Source: CAIWGV01 sp964515175
Lineage (GTDB): Bacteria; Pseudomonadota; Alphaproteobacteria; UBA7879; UBA5542
DNA: 64,000 nucleotides
Direction of reading: 5' to 3'
NCBI GenBank assembly: GCA_964515175.1
Contig: CAZEUR010000001.1
Location: 7,973-71,972, forward strand
Shown here: piece by piece, positions 33,972-42,591 of the stretch
How positions within the stretch are numbered: the first letter of the stretch is position 1
Layout of the letters: each line of letters begins with the position of its first letter
Notes under the pieces: model-generated
What the model was told of the DNA's origin: nothing
Seen by the model: the letters and a program-made list of their open reading frames with translations, nothing else
Database searches by the model: none
Position numbers and translations under genes: made by a program

Positions 33972-36218
33972 TTAAGCTTCGGTTTCAGAAGAGTCGTGGT
34001 CAGAAGTGTCATATCCGGATTCTGGATCTGCTTGGGGGGATTGAGGAGAAGGAGGAGGTGCTGATTGTTTTTTTGTTTTAAATCCGGCCTTCTTTTCTGT
34101 AAATACATCATCCTCTAAATCTTCTACTTCAAAGGGCATTAGAAGAGGAGGTATCTGTAGGAGCTGAACATTTTCAAGCTCTGTCTTAAGACGATCTTCG
34201 ATTTCAAACTCTAGAATACCGATTAACTCTTGTTTTTGTTGGGATGTTAAAGCTTTTGATTCTTTTGCAAAGCGTTGGTTGGTTAATCTTGATACTTGGG
34301 AGGCAAGCTGTCGTTCAAAGGCTACTGTTAATTCACGGGAATCCGAGCTTTTTGATTCTGCAATTTTTCTAAGGCGTGCTTGTCTCATATTTTTAATGTC
34401 TAATTCTCTTTCCACATCCTCTCTAATCGCGTTTCGGAGTGTCTCTTCTATTAGTTTGTCTACAATAACTTTACGTAAAGTTTGTTTTTCTCTCTCTTTC
34501 TTTTCTTCTAGGGCGCGGTTTATGCAAGTCTCAGGGTTTTGATTGTAGTAAAAGAGGATTCTTTCTAATTCATCTTCATATCTCTTAGGGTCAAGTCTCT
34601 TGAGTTTTGCCATTTTTTCAATAGGGTCTTCAAAATCATGTGAGTCGTGACGACGGTCTATTTCTGTAAGATAGTAGAGAACATCAATTTCTTCTGCGGA
34701 GGGAGATTTGGAAAATAGGCCCAAAAATTTTTCTCGTGTATCTTCAGGCAACTCTAGGACATAATTTGCGAATTCATTGGAGGGTTTGAAAGGCATGGAT
34801 CGAACTCTTCTCAAAGAGTCGAGAAACTTCTGTCGGCCCTCTCTCCAAGCATTGGCAGCGCTTTTGATAAATCTTGGCGTTATGGGGCCAGTTTTATGAA
34901 GGGTCAGATCTCTTGAAAAATTTTCTCCATCCTCAGTTTTTCCAAAATCAACAAAAGCTTTTGCGATATTGAGACGATCGTTCGCAGACATTTTGACTTC
35001 AATGAAACGTTGGGCTTGTTGCAGGAGAGCTTGTCGGATTTTTGGAGGGAGAGCGGCTAATCGTTCCAGGATGGCTATTCGTTCTCGAAAAAAACTACCG
35101 CTTGTTACAACAGCCTTCTCTCCTAATATTAAAAATTGGATTTCTGCGGGTGTTAGTTTGTCTTTAATCAGAGCAAGGACTCTCTGAACGCGCCTCTTCT
35201 TCTCTCTGATGGCTGCAAATTTTTCAATGGCTTTTCCGAGGGTTTTTCTTCTTTCTACAAGTTGTTTTAAAGCATCTGAATCTAAAGAGGGATTTTTATG
35301 TTCTGCTGCAATATTTTTGCCCAGATGTATGCCTTCTTGTTCCAACATTTTTAGAGTTGTTCCAGCCAAAATTGCCTCCCATCCATCCTGGTCAAGGGTA
35401 TCTTTTTCTTTATTTAAAGAGGCCAGTTTAACTGGATCAGCATGGAGTTGAAGTTCCTCTTGTCTAATGGCTTGGGAAAGACTGTCTCGTTTTTCCCTGA
35501 GTTTAATTAATTCTCTATGAACAAAAATTTCTAGTTCTTTTCTCTCTTTTTGCTCTTCAAGGAAGCATCTTCGTGCGTCAAGAGACCTCCTTTCTTTTTC
35601 CAATTGTTCTTTTTGTTTCCCAAGCGCCTCCATTTTTGTTTTAAGGTGTTTTGCAGCAGCTAAATTTGCTGGTTTTTTTGGATCTCCTGCGATGGCTTTT
35701 TCTTTTTCTGATTGAATGGCTCTGGATAAGACCCCTAGATCCTTCTCTATGGAAGCCAACGATTTTCCAAAAGATGCCGATTTAGACGAAAGAAGTGATA
35801 GCTCCTCTGTGAATGCGGTTGATTCACTCTCCATGGTTGCCAGAGTAGTCTGAGCCTTGGCCATGAATCTTGATGAAAGTACGACTTGAAGAGAGACCTC
35901 TTCGGGTTTGTCTACCGCTGCGGTTGGATCATAAAGAGAAAAACAGAGGGCTTGGGCCTTTTGTGAGGCATTTTCGATATAAGCTGTTTCGTTTTCATCT
36001 ATTTTGACGAGGCCGCTTTCCAGTGTTGTTCTAACCCTCTCTTCCATTTCTTTGGAGAGAGTTGCTCTTGTGGGAGGGTTTGATGGCGCGTGCAGAGGTT
36101 CGTTTCCAACAAAGGGGCGCGAGAAAGCTTGAGATTGCCTTAGGTCATCTATCATGACGGCAGACAGAACAAGAGAAGGAAAGAGAGACAAAAGAGTCCA
36201 GATGGGATTGAGACGCAT
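33972..36218 (-). CDS. Secreted coiled-coil protein, paralogue of its upstream neighbour
   Basis: The ATG at 36218, preceded by GGAG, gives a signal peptide (RLNPIWTLLSLFPSLVLSA) and 748 residues; the ORF runs on to 36263. Residues about 120-380 are Lys/Glu/Leu-rich and predicted long coiled coil (KEQLEKERRSLDARRCFLEEQKERKELEI in pieces). A region near residues 400-560 (NIAKAFVDFGKTEDGENFSRDL ... NAWREGRQKFLDSLRRVRSMPF) aligns with the protein of the preceding gene. The tail is acidic and Pro/Ser-rich. No known domain is recognised. It follows its paralogue by one base, so the two are likely co-expressed. Confidence 0.75.
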   Translation of the reverse strand: MRLNPIWTLLSLFPSLVLSAVMIDDLRQSQAFSRPFVGNEPLHAPSNPPTRATLSKEMEERVRTTLESGLVKIDENETAYIENASQKAQALCFSLYDPTAAVDKPEEVSLQVVLSSRFMAKAQTTLATMESESTAFTEELSLLSSKSASFGKSLASIEKDLGVLSRAIQSEKEKAIAGDPKKPANLAAAKHLKTKMEALGKQKEQLEKERRSLDARRCFLEEQKERKELEIFVHRELIKLREKRDSLSQAIRQEELQLHADPVKLASLNKEKDTLDQDGWEAILAGTTLKMLEQEGIHLGKNIAAEHKNPSLDSDALKQLVERRKTLGKAIEKFAAIREKKRRVQRVLALIKDKLTPAEIQFLILGEKAVVTSGSFFRERIAILERLAALPPKIRQALLQQAQRFIEVKMSANDRLNIAKAFVDFGKTEDGENFSRDLTLHKTGPITPRFIKSAANAWREGRQKFLDSLRRVRSMPFKPSNEFANYVLELPEDTREKFLGLFSKSPSAEEIDVLYYLTEIDRRHDSHDFEDPIEKMAKLKRLDPKRYEDELERILFYYNQNPETCINRALEEKKEREKQTLRKVIVDKLIEETLRNAIREDVERELDIKNMRQARLRKIAESKSSDSRELTVAFERQLASQVSRLTNQRFAKESKALTSQQKQELIGILEFEIEDRLKTELENVQLLQIPPLLMPFEVEDLEDDVFTEKKAGFKTKKQSAPPPSPQSPQADPESGYDTSDHDSSETEA

Positions 36219-36219
36219 T

Positions 36220-37389
36220 TTATTGTTCTCCGTCAGGTTCAGAAAACTGTCCGCTTTCTTCACCTTCAGTGGGAGTGTATGGAATATATCTTTTTACAAG
36301 TTTTTTCCGCACGCCTCCTCTTGAGTCGTCTAATAGTTCATCTTCGCTGCTTGAGGTTTCTTCATCAGAAGAGAGCGTGGGAGGAGCCTTTCTGCCGAGG
36401 GTAAGAATAAGGTGATTGTATTGTTCGGGCGTCCGTTCCTGAAGGACAGAAAGGTCTTCAATTTTTTGGACTTTGCTGTCTAAGTTATCGTTTGTCTCCA
36501 AGATTTTATGGACGCCTCTCACTTTGTGATGGCTGGGAAAAAGTCCATTTGGTAGAAGCTTTACAAAAGCTTTTCTTGTGGCAGAAGGGAGACGTAAGAA
36601 ATTTTCAACGACTCGGTCCTTTGCCTGTCGGAGCTCTTCAAACGACATGAGGCTTCCCCATGATCGCAAAAGCTCTAATCGATCCTCTCTCCACGCTTGC
36701 GATGCATGAAAAATCATTCTTCCATTAAATCTTTTAGATTTTCTGAGTGTTTTTAGATCTTCAGAAAATTCCTCTCCTTGACGAGGGTCTTCAAAGGAAA
36801 CAAAAGAGCGGGCGATGAAGGCTCTGTCTTCGACGGTCGTGTTTTGGTTTAGAAGGTCCTGAGCCTGCTGAAGAGACTCTGTAGCATTTTCCTTTGATTT
36901 TTTTTGAAGAGCACGAATTAAAGAAAGTCTGTCTTCTGGAGAAGTAAGCCTTAGAACAATTGCTTTGCTCTGAAGACGGGTTTTTTCTGCAGAAGGAGTG
37001 GCTCTCTTTTCTAGGGGTCCTAAAACAAGAATTTTCAAAAGATCTTTTCTTTCTTTTAAGGCTTTTGGATTCCTCGCTGTTTGGATAAATTCCCTGATCT
37101 CTTCTTGTTGAGCATCATTTAAATTTGTAGTTAAAACATCTTTTGTAACAGTCCACTCTTCATCCATGTCAGCATTCCATCCGGCCCACTGACTGCTCAT
37201 TCTTCGATTTTTTGGAGAAGATTCGGCAAAGCGTTGTTCAGAGGGGGGGGATTTTTTCAAAATAGTAGGGCGAGGAGACAGGGATCTAAAGATTCCATCT
37301 CCATCAGTGCTGCTACAAAAAGAGCTGTTGAATAAGAATCCTGTGAGAAATAAGAATTTTATATTTGTGAGAAACTTCATGAAAACCAC
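36220..37389 (-). CDS. Secreted hypothetical protein, shorter paralogue of the next gene
   Basis: 389 residues with a signal peptide (FLTNIKFLFLTGFLFNSSFC; the Cys raises the option of a lipoprotein). The middle contains DRAFIARSFVSFEDPRQGEEFSEDL and SQAWREDRLELLRSWGSLMSF. These line up with the 33.97-36.22 kb protein through LPSATRKAF (there LPEDTREKF) and onward for about 150 residues. It lacks the long coiled coil. The C-terminus is rich in Ser, Asp and Glu and then basic. Start options are ATG at 37389 or at 37380 (MKFLTN). No function can be assigned; a lineage-specific exported family is likely. Confidence 0.75.
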   Translation of the reverse strand: MVFMKFLTNIKFLFLTGFLFNSSFCSSTDGDGIFRSLSPRPTILKKSPPSEQRFAESSPKNRRMSSQWAGWNADMDEEWTVTKDVLTTNLNDAQQEEIREFIQTARNPKALKERKDLLKILVLGPLEKRATPSAEKTRLQSKAIVLRLTSPEDRLSLIRALQKKSKENATESLQQAQDLLNQNTTVEDRAFIARSFVSFEDPRQGEEFSEDLKTLRKSKRFNGRMIFHASQAWREDRLELLRSWGSLMSFEELRQAKDRVVENFLRLPSATRKAFVKLLPNGLFPSHHKVRGVHKILETNDNLDSKVQKIEDLSVLQERTPEQYNHLILTLGRKAPPTLSSDEETSSSEDELLDDSRGGVRKKLVKRYIPYTPTEGEESGQFSEPDGEQ

Positions 37390-37467
37390 CCCTTGATCAG
37401 AAATTATTTTATTTATTTCGATCTTACTAAAATGGTATCACAAATATTTTTTGTATAGTAGATTTTT

Positions 37468-38208
37468 CTAAATCATCACCATACCACCATTCACATGGAC
37501 GGTTTGCCCGGTCACATAAGAGGCCTCTTTGCTTGCGAGATAAACAGCCGCTGCTGCGATGTCTTCGGGGGTTCCCATTTTCCCTGTGGGAATGGTGGCT
37601 GAAATTTTGGATTGCTGTTCTTCTGTAAGAGATGTGGTCATGGGAGATTCAATAAATCCGGGAGCAATACAATTTACCGTAATGTTGCGGCTGGCCACTT
37701 CCTTGGCGAGGGCTTTCGAAAATCCGATGAGGCCTGCTTTCGCTGCACAATAGTTAGGTTGTCCAGGGTTTCCAGTAACACCAACTACTGAAGCGATATT
37801 AATAAGACGGCCAAACCTTTCTTTTAACATGGGTTTAAGAGCTGCCTGAGAAAGACGAAAAGCGACCTCGAGGTTCACGCGAAGGACTTCTTGCCAATCA
37901 GGGAGTTTCATGGTGAAGGTGAGCCCATCCCGAGTGATTCCCGCATTGTTGACAAGAGTATCGATTCCGCCCAGAGCCTCTATTGTTCGGGGAATTAAGG
38001 TGCTTACTTCTTCGTCATTTGAGAGATCGCAAGGGACAATATGAACCCGAACATTTCCCATCTCGTGAGCAACTGCCTCCAGTTTTTCTGTCTGACGGCC
38101 ACTGAGGGCGACGGCGGCCCCTTGCTTGTGATACGCAAAAGCAATGGCACGACCGATGGATCCTGAAGCGCCAGTGACAAGTATTTTTCTTTCATTCAAA
38201 CTAAACAT
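37468..38208 (-). CDS. fabG: 3-oxoacyl-[acyl-carrier-protein] reductase
   Basis: A 246-residue short-chain dehydrogenase of FabG length. The NADPH-binding TGASGSIGRAIAFAY is at the N-terminus. The NNAG motif, the catalytic Tyr and Lys in YCAAKAG, and CIAPGFIESPMT follow. It reduces 3-oxoacyl-ACP in each round of fatty acid elongation in the cytoplasm. It follows fabD by 12 bases with an AAAGGA-type site, forming a fatty acid synthesis pair. acpP and fabF, often next in such clusters, are not downstream here; two secreted orphans are. Confidence 0.95.
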   Translation of the reverse strand: MFSLNERKILVTGASGSIGRAIAFAYHKQGAAVALSGRQTEKLEAVAHEMGNVRVHIVPCDLSNDEEVSTLIPRTIEALGGIDTLVNNAGITRDGLTFTMKLPDWQEVLRVNLEVAFRLSQAALKPMLKERFGRLINIASVVGVTGNPGQPNYCAAKAGLIGFSKALAKEVASRNITVNCIAPGFIESPMTTSLTEEQQSKISATIPTGKMGTPEDIAAAAVYLASKEASYVTGQTVHVNGGMVMI

Positions 38209-38220
38209 ATCTTTTCCTTT

Positions 38221-39162
38221 TTATGTAGAAACTTTATTGACAAAATTATCAAGTTCTTGAGGTGTGTGAATTGAAAATGTCTCAATCTCGGGACATGTGC
38301 GCTTCACAAGGCCTGAAAGAACTGTGCCGGACCCCACCTCTATAATTCGTTTAACATCCAAGCTTTGTAACTTTAGAAGTGTTTCTCGCCAGCGTACTTG
38401 GCCGGTAATTTGTCGCACTAGAAGATTTTTTAAAATATCTTGATGGGTTTCAGGGGAGGCGGTTACGTTAGGGAGAATAGGGATTATGGAATCTTTCATG
38501 GGGGTTGCTTGTAAATTTATTCTCATGGAAATGGCCGCAGGTTCCATGAGAATACTATGGAAAGGGCCGCTCACATTTAAAGAGATGCATTTCCGAGCAC
38601 CATATTTTTCACCAAGGGCAGGCACTTGTTCGAGAGCGATGATTTCTCCACTGATCACGATCTGCCCTGGACAATTATCATTGGCGATAGTACAGATGCC
38701 GAACTGGGATGCTTCTTCGCAGAGTTTTTCAACCGTTTCAAGGTCGCTACCAAGGATGGCCATCATGATGCCTTTCCCGCTGGGTACAGCGTTTTTCATA
38801 GCCAATCCGCGGGCTCGTAAAAGTCGTGCTGTATCCGCGAGAGTGAAGGCATTTGTGGCGCACAGGGCAGAATATTCTCCTAAAGAATGGCCAGCCGCAT
38901 AAGAAAATGTATGAATGGGAATATTGCCTTTTTCTAATACGCGGACAAGGGCCGTGCTCACAGCCATAAGAGCAGGCTGGGCATTTTCTGTGAGGGTTAG
39001 ATCTTCAAGGGGTCCTTCAAACATAAGCGTAGAGAGCTTTTGAGACAGCGTGTCATCCACTTCCTCGAAAACGGCTTTAGCTTCAGGAAAGCAGGCCGCA
39101 ATCTCTCGACCCATACCAACGCTTTGGGATCCTTGCCCTGGAAATATAATGGCTTGTTTCAT
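38221..39162 (-). CDS. fabD: Malonyl-CoA:ACP transacylase
   Basis: The ATG at 39162 gives 313 residues beginning MKQAIIFPGQGSQSVGMG, the normal N-terminus of the family; the frame is open 12 codons further up. The active-site Ser is in YAAGHSLGEYSAL, followed by the Arg in RLLRARGLAMKNAVP and the His in VSGPFHSILMEPA. It loads malonyl onto ACP for fatty acid synthesis. It is first in a two-gene unit with fabG. Confidence 0.95.
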   Translation of the reverse strand: MKQAIIFPGQGSQSVGMGREIAACFPEAKAVFEEVDDTLSQKLSTLMFEGPLEDLTLTENAQPALMAVSTALVRVLEKGNIPIHTFSYAAGHSLGEYSALCATNAFTLADTARLLRARGLAMKNAVPSGKGIMMAILGSDLETVEKLCEEASQFGICTIANDNCPGQIVISGEIIALEQVPALGEKYGARKCISLNVSGPFHSILMEPAAISMRINLQATPMKDSIIPILPNVTASPETHQDILKNLLVRQITGQVRWRETLLKLQSLDVKRIIEVGSGTVLSGLVKRTCPEIETFSIHTPQELDNFVNKVST

Positions 39163-39201
39163 GGGGTATTTATTAACGGAAATGGGCACAGAAGGCAAGC
39201 C

Positions 39202-39927
39202 CTAATGAATAGTTGTCGGATTTTTCCGGGCGACCAGGACCAGGTTTTTACCAAATAAATGCTGGAAGAAAAAATCTAAAAAATGACTGATGGGAAAAAG
39301 AAGGCGATCATATAAAATCAGGTGGGACCGGTTTGTCGCTCCATCTTTGCTGCCAATCATCTTGAAGAGGAAAGTTACGGGGACGCCGATACAATCCCTA
39401 TAAAAAATCTTTTCTACAGTGAATCCGCCAGATTGGAATACATCCCGGAGTCTTTTGGCGTCATATCGCCTGAAGTGACCCACACGCGCATCCATAGATG
39501 TATAAAGGCTTTGAAGGGCGGGGACGTAGAAAACTACCTGTCCATCAGGAGCCATTTTTTTATAAATTTCTTTCACAATGCCATAGTCATCCTCAATATG
39601 TTCTAAAACATTGCTGGAGTACAGGGATGTAATAGAGTTGTTAGGCGCTTTATCAAGGGAGATTGCGGTAGAAAATCCATCGGATTCTAACAGCTGTTTT
39701 TGGCGAGGATCTATCTCTACACAAAGGATATTTTTATGTTTTTTTCGAATAATCTTGGCAATAGTTCCAATACCTGCTCCAAAATCCACAATTTTTTTTG
39801 GGTCTTTCAAAAATTTTAAAATTAAATTTGCGATGGAGCGGTTATAGTTGACCATGTATTCCATGTTTTCTAGTTCTTCGGTGCCCGTGTAATGGAATTC
39901 GCCTATGTTTTTTGCTTTTTTCTTCAT
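39202..39927 (-). CDS. Class I SAM-dependent methyltransferase
   Basis: 241 residues with a Rossmann methyltransferase core: KIVDFGAGIGTIAKIIRK (motif I), ILCVEIDPRQKQLLE, and SLYSSNVLEHIEDDYGIVKEIYKKMAPDGQVVFYVPA (the UbiE/COQ5-like motif IV-V region). The C-terminal part has DFFFQHLFGKNLVLVARK. Proteins of this type often act in sugar or lipid modification. The stop lies 39 bases before fabD, but the N-terminus starts just after the rplT terminator. It therefore probably has its own promoter or is read at a low level. Substrate unknown. Confidence 0.85.
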   Translation of the reverse strand: MKKKAKNIGEFHYTGTEELENMEYMVNYNRSIANLILKFLKDPKKIVDFGAGIGTIAKIIRKKHKNILCVEIDPRQKQLLESDGFSTAISLDKAPNNSITSLYSSNVLEHIEDDYGIVKEIYKKMAPDGQVVFYVPALQSLYTSMDARVGHFRRYDAKRLRDVFQSGGFTVEKIFYRDCIGVPVTFLFKMIGSKDGATNRSHLILYDRLLFPISHFLDFFFQHLFGKNLVLVARKNPTTIH

Positions 39928-39943
39928 GTGAGCAATCTCCCCA

Positions 39944-39983
39944 ATAAAAAATCGCGGCTGCTGATTTCCAGAAGACCGCGATT
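39944..39983 (-). terminator. Rho-independent terminator after rpmI-rplT
   Basis: AATCGCGG (39950-39957) and CCGCGATT (39976-39983) form a perfect 8-bp stem with an 18-base loop. On the minus strand the stem is followed by a T-run. Confidence 0.88.
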
Positions 39984-40001
39984 CTCTAAATAACTTTCAG
40001 T

Positions 40002-40358
40002 CTAATTTAAGGCAGCCTTCGCTTGATCAACTATAGCCTTGAAAGCCTCTTTCTCGCGAATGGCGAGATCAGAGAGTACCTTTCGGTCCATTTCAATTTC
40101 TGCCTTCTTCAATCCATTGATGAATTGAGAATAAGTCATTCCATGAATCCGAACGGCAGCATTGATGCGCTGAATCCACAAAGCACGGAATTGAATCTTG
40201 CGCTTGCGACGGTCGCGGTAAGCGTACTGCAAACTTTTTTCCAAACGCTCAACGGCGATACGAAAACAGTTCTTGGAACGCCCTCTGAATCCTTTTGCCT
40301 GATCGATGACCTTTTTATGCCTTGCATGGGCGGTCATGCCCTTTTTGACTCTTGCCAT
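40002..40358 (-). CDS. rplT: 50S ribosomal protein L20
   Basis: 118 residues, standard L20: MARVKKGMTAHARHKKVIDQAKGFRGRSKNCFRIAVERL, then YRDRRKRKIQFRALWIQRINAAVR. It is needed early in 50S assembly. It follows rpmI by 12 bases. infC, usually first in this operon, is not adjacent. Downstream is a clear terminator. Confidence 0.97.
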   Translation of the reverse strand: MARVKKGMTAHARHKKVIDQAKGFRGRSKNCFRIAVERLEKSLQYAYRDRRKRKIQFRALWIQRINAAVRIHGMTYSQFINGLKKAEIEMDRKVLSDLAIREKEAFKAIVDQAKAALN

Positions 40359-40370
40359 TTTCCTATCTCC

Positions 40371-40568
40371 TTACGCGTACGGTAACATTTTCACGACAAG
40401 CTTCGCGTCACAGTCTTTGAGGATCTGGGTGCCGCGCGAATTGCGAATCATGCGTTGGGTTTTGTTGCGACGGAAGTGGTTTTTTCCGGCAGTGGTGCTG
40501 CAAACTTTTCCGGATGCAGTGATTTTAAAACGCTTTTTAGCGCTGCTATTGGTCTTCATCTTGGGCAT
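40371..40568 (-). CDS. rpmI: 50S ribosomal protein L35
   Basis: The ATG at 40568 is preceded by AAAGGAG, giving 65 residues: MPKMKTNSSAKKRFKITASGKVCSTTAGKNHF, then NKTQRMIRNSRGTQIL. The open frame continues nine codons upstream but those residues are not part of the family. It is the first gene of an rpmI-rplT unit with a well-formed promoter and a leader of about 80 bases. Confidence 0.95.
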   Translation of the reverse strand: MPKMKTNSSAKKRFKITASGKVCSTTAGKNHFRRNKTQRMIRNSRGTQILKDCDAKLVVKMLPYA

Positions 40569-40655
40569 TTCTATCTCCTTTGGTACATAAAACAATGACG
40601 CTGAGGCATGCCCGGCACTGGATAAGCGCCGCCTTCAGTCGTCCAAACAGGGGTG

Positions 40656-40684
40656 AGAATAGCGGAAGTTAGGCGAGATTGCAA
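40656..40684 (-). promoter_or_regulatory. Promoter of rpmI-rplT
   Basis: On the minus strand, TTGCAA (40684-40679) and TATTCT (40661-40656) with a 17-base spacer. The leader to rpmI is about 80 bases and GC-rich. Confidence 0.72.
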
Positions 40685-40768
40685 GGGAAATGTAGAGTTT
40701 TCTTAGGAGTTTAAAACCTGCCCCCCCTTCCTTGACCGTTGGCCAAAGAAGGGGAAGAGGGCAAGCTC

Positions 40769-41041
40769 TTAGTTGATAGAGCTTTTAACTTCTTTTCCAG
40801 CGCGGAAACGAACGTTCTTGGATGCAGAGATCTGAATTTTTTCCCCAGTTCTAGGGTTGCGACCTGTGCGAGCCTTACGATGGGATACACCAAAAGTACC
40901 GAAGCCTACGAAACGAGCTTCTTTTCCTTCTTTCAATGTCTTGATGATGGCATCAAAAACAGCATTAACGGCCTTCTCGCTTTCTCCATTGGAAAGATCG
41001 GATGCACTTGCAACGTGTCTGATAAGTTCAGCTTTGTTCAT
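40769..41041 (-). CDS. hup: HU family DNA-binding protein
   Basis: A 90-residue histone-like protein. The N-terminal dimerisation part is MNKAELIRHVASASDLSNGESEKAVNAVFDAI. The beta-arm region is VGFGTFGVSHRKARTGRNPRTGEKIQISASKNVRFRAGKEV. It bends and compacts DNA as a homodimer. AAGGAG lies eight bases before the ATG. It stands alone on the minus strand, at the border of the AT-rich block. HU rather than IHF is favoured by the sequence of the arm (RNPRTGE). Confidence 0.95.
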   Translation of the reverse strand: MNKAELIRHVASASDLSNGESEKAVNAVFDAIIKTLKEGKEARFVGFGTFGVSHRKARTGRNPRTGEKIQISASKNVRFRAGKEVKSSIN

Positions 41042-41249
41042 TCTTAGTTCTCCTTAAATTTAAATCTGTTAATGGGCGGATCTTACTACAAAAAATAAAA
41101 ATATCTACAAAAATCTTTAAAAAATAAGGGGAAAATCCATCTTTTTTTACACTTCAATAAAAATTTACGTTAAAATTTCCTTATAAGACAACAGATATAT
41201 ACAAAAATCATAAATGAATTAAAATATATAAAAATGATTAATTCTTTGA
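41042..41249. other. AT-rich intergenic block
   Basis: This stretch and the first about 80 bases of the following decayed gene are much richer in A and T than the rest of the window, with many A- and T-runs and no open frame of note. It must contain the HU promoter; a possible minus-strand -10 (TAAGAT) lies about 45 bases before the HU ATG. No DnaA-box cluster was seen. Confidence 0.6.
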
Positions 41250-42590
41250 AAGAAAGAAATAAAAAAAATTAATAATTATAATTATTTTATAAGTTTTATT
41301 TCTAACGTTATTTTTTTTAGTTCAAATAGTGATGTTAGTTATTATAAACAAAGAACTTTTATCGCCCAAGAATTAGCTCCAAAAGATAGAGTAAATGAAA
41401 CCAAATTTTTTGGACAAGCGGCATCGAATGGGATCATATCTCTGAAAAGAATCCTGTGGAATATATTGGAGGATCCAAAGAACTGGCTGATAAATTTCAA
41501 AAATACCTTACCTATCTTCTTGAAACAAGTTCAAAGAACTTAATTTTTCGGTTTGTGACGGATGAAAAAACAAGGAGGACGAACAGGTGGCTTGCAAAAC
41601 TTCAGAAAAAATATAGGGGAAATTTCAAGGAGACTTCAGGCGAAGTATCCAGAGTTTAAAGACACAATTGACCTTCTTTTTCTGAACGCAACTCAAGGAA
41701 ACCCTGCCATTCCAAGTGACGTTTACCGGCTTATCGGGGCTTTGGGGGCGTATGATAGGGCTCCTCAGAAATATCATGTGGTGTATTGCAATGTGGATAC
41801 ATTGGCTCTTGAAATTGGAAGGGAAAATACGGAAGCACTTTTTAAGGTGTTATGGGGTACGAAAGGTAAGAGACCAGGACTCAGGATAAAGAGGGTATTT
41901 GCTATGGAGATATTCTTGTCTCCTCTTTTGAAGAGGACTTACCCCAGTATGAGAATGCTTGCAAAGCATTTCTTCAGAGATGGAGAGAAAATGACGGAAT
42001 CAAATTTTTTGATAACTTTATAAGGAAGTATGAAGCTTTTAGAACCCTAAAAAATAAGGAAGGCTATGATTCTTACAAGCAGCCCCCCCATTCACACCCA
42101 TGAAATTATCAAGCTAGCAGGTCCTGGATTCCGGTGTAACTCTTCAGAAATCCAGAGATGTCTTTACTGCAAAATAAATAGAGCTGTGTCTTGGGATCCT
42201 TTGTATTTCCAGAGAGACTCAATCAAAGAATTTTCCTTGCCAAGCTTTAATTCAAAACCTGTGGGGCCTGAACTGGAGCTCTTTTATAATTCCCTGAAGA
42301 ATCAGTACTATAGAACTCTGGGGGATTGTTTTTATGCGCAGAAACGGCTTGGAAAAAATCATCGTTCCGTAAAATTGATAAAAGAGCATTTGGTTGAAAG
42401 TAATCTTTTTAGGTACAGCACTTACGACACTTACTCTGAAGATTTGGTGCGGAGAATGTGCATAGACTGTCTTGATCAAGCTCAAAAAACTCCTGTGTAC
42501 AATGTTGTGAAAGACAAGCTTGACCTTCTAAAGATTCCTTTTTCCCTGACGTTAGAAGAGCTGATGGATTGTGTTGGTAAATCAAAGTAG
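41250..42590 (+). pseudogene. Unrecognised gene broken by about four frame changes
   Basis: Coding-looking sequence continues for about 1.3 kb but switches frame near 41410, 41570, 41870 and 42085. Successive pieces are YYKQRTFIAQELAPKDRVNETK, EWDHISEKNPVEYIGGSKELADKF, RRLQAKYPEFKDTIDLLFLNATQGNPA with YHVVYCNVDTLALEIG, CYGDILVSSFEEDLPQYENACKAF, and HEIIKLAGPGFRCNSSEIQRCLYC. Three switches coincide with runs of T6, A6 and C7. No start codon is found for the first piece. The intact product would be over 400 residues. No domain is recognised; a Cys-containing part (RCLYCK, MCIDCLDQAQ) is notable. It converges on ligA. Flanking genes are intact, so real decay is more likely than poor sequence. 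Confidence 0.65.
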
Positions 42591-42591
42591 A

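Noticed and set aside
40721..40760. CCCCTTC/GAAGGGG inverted repeat after the HU gene as a terminator
   Set aside because: The stem is plausible, but on the minus strand the next bases are GGGCAGG before a short TTTT, so it does not look like a standard intrinsic terminator. Kept out for lack of a T-run.
41562..42023. Treating the middle piece of the 41-42.6 kb gene as a separate intact 153-residue protein
   Set aside because: Its first and last codons read as out-of-frame continuations of neighbouring pieces, and there is no ribosome-binding site before its ATG.
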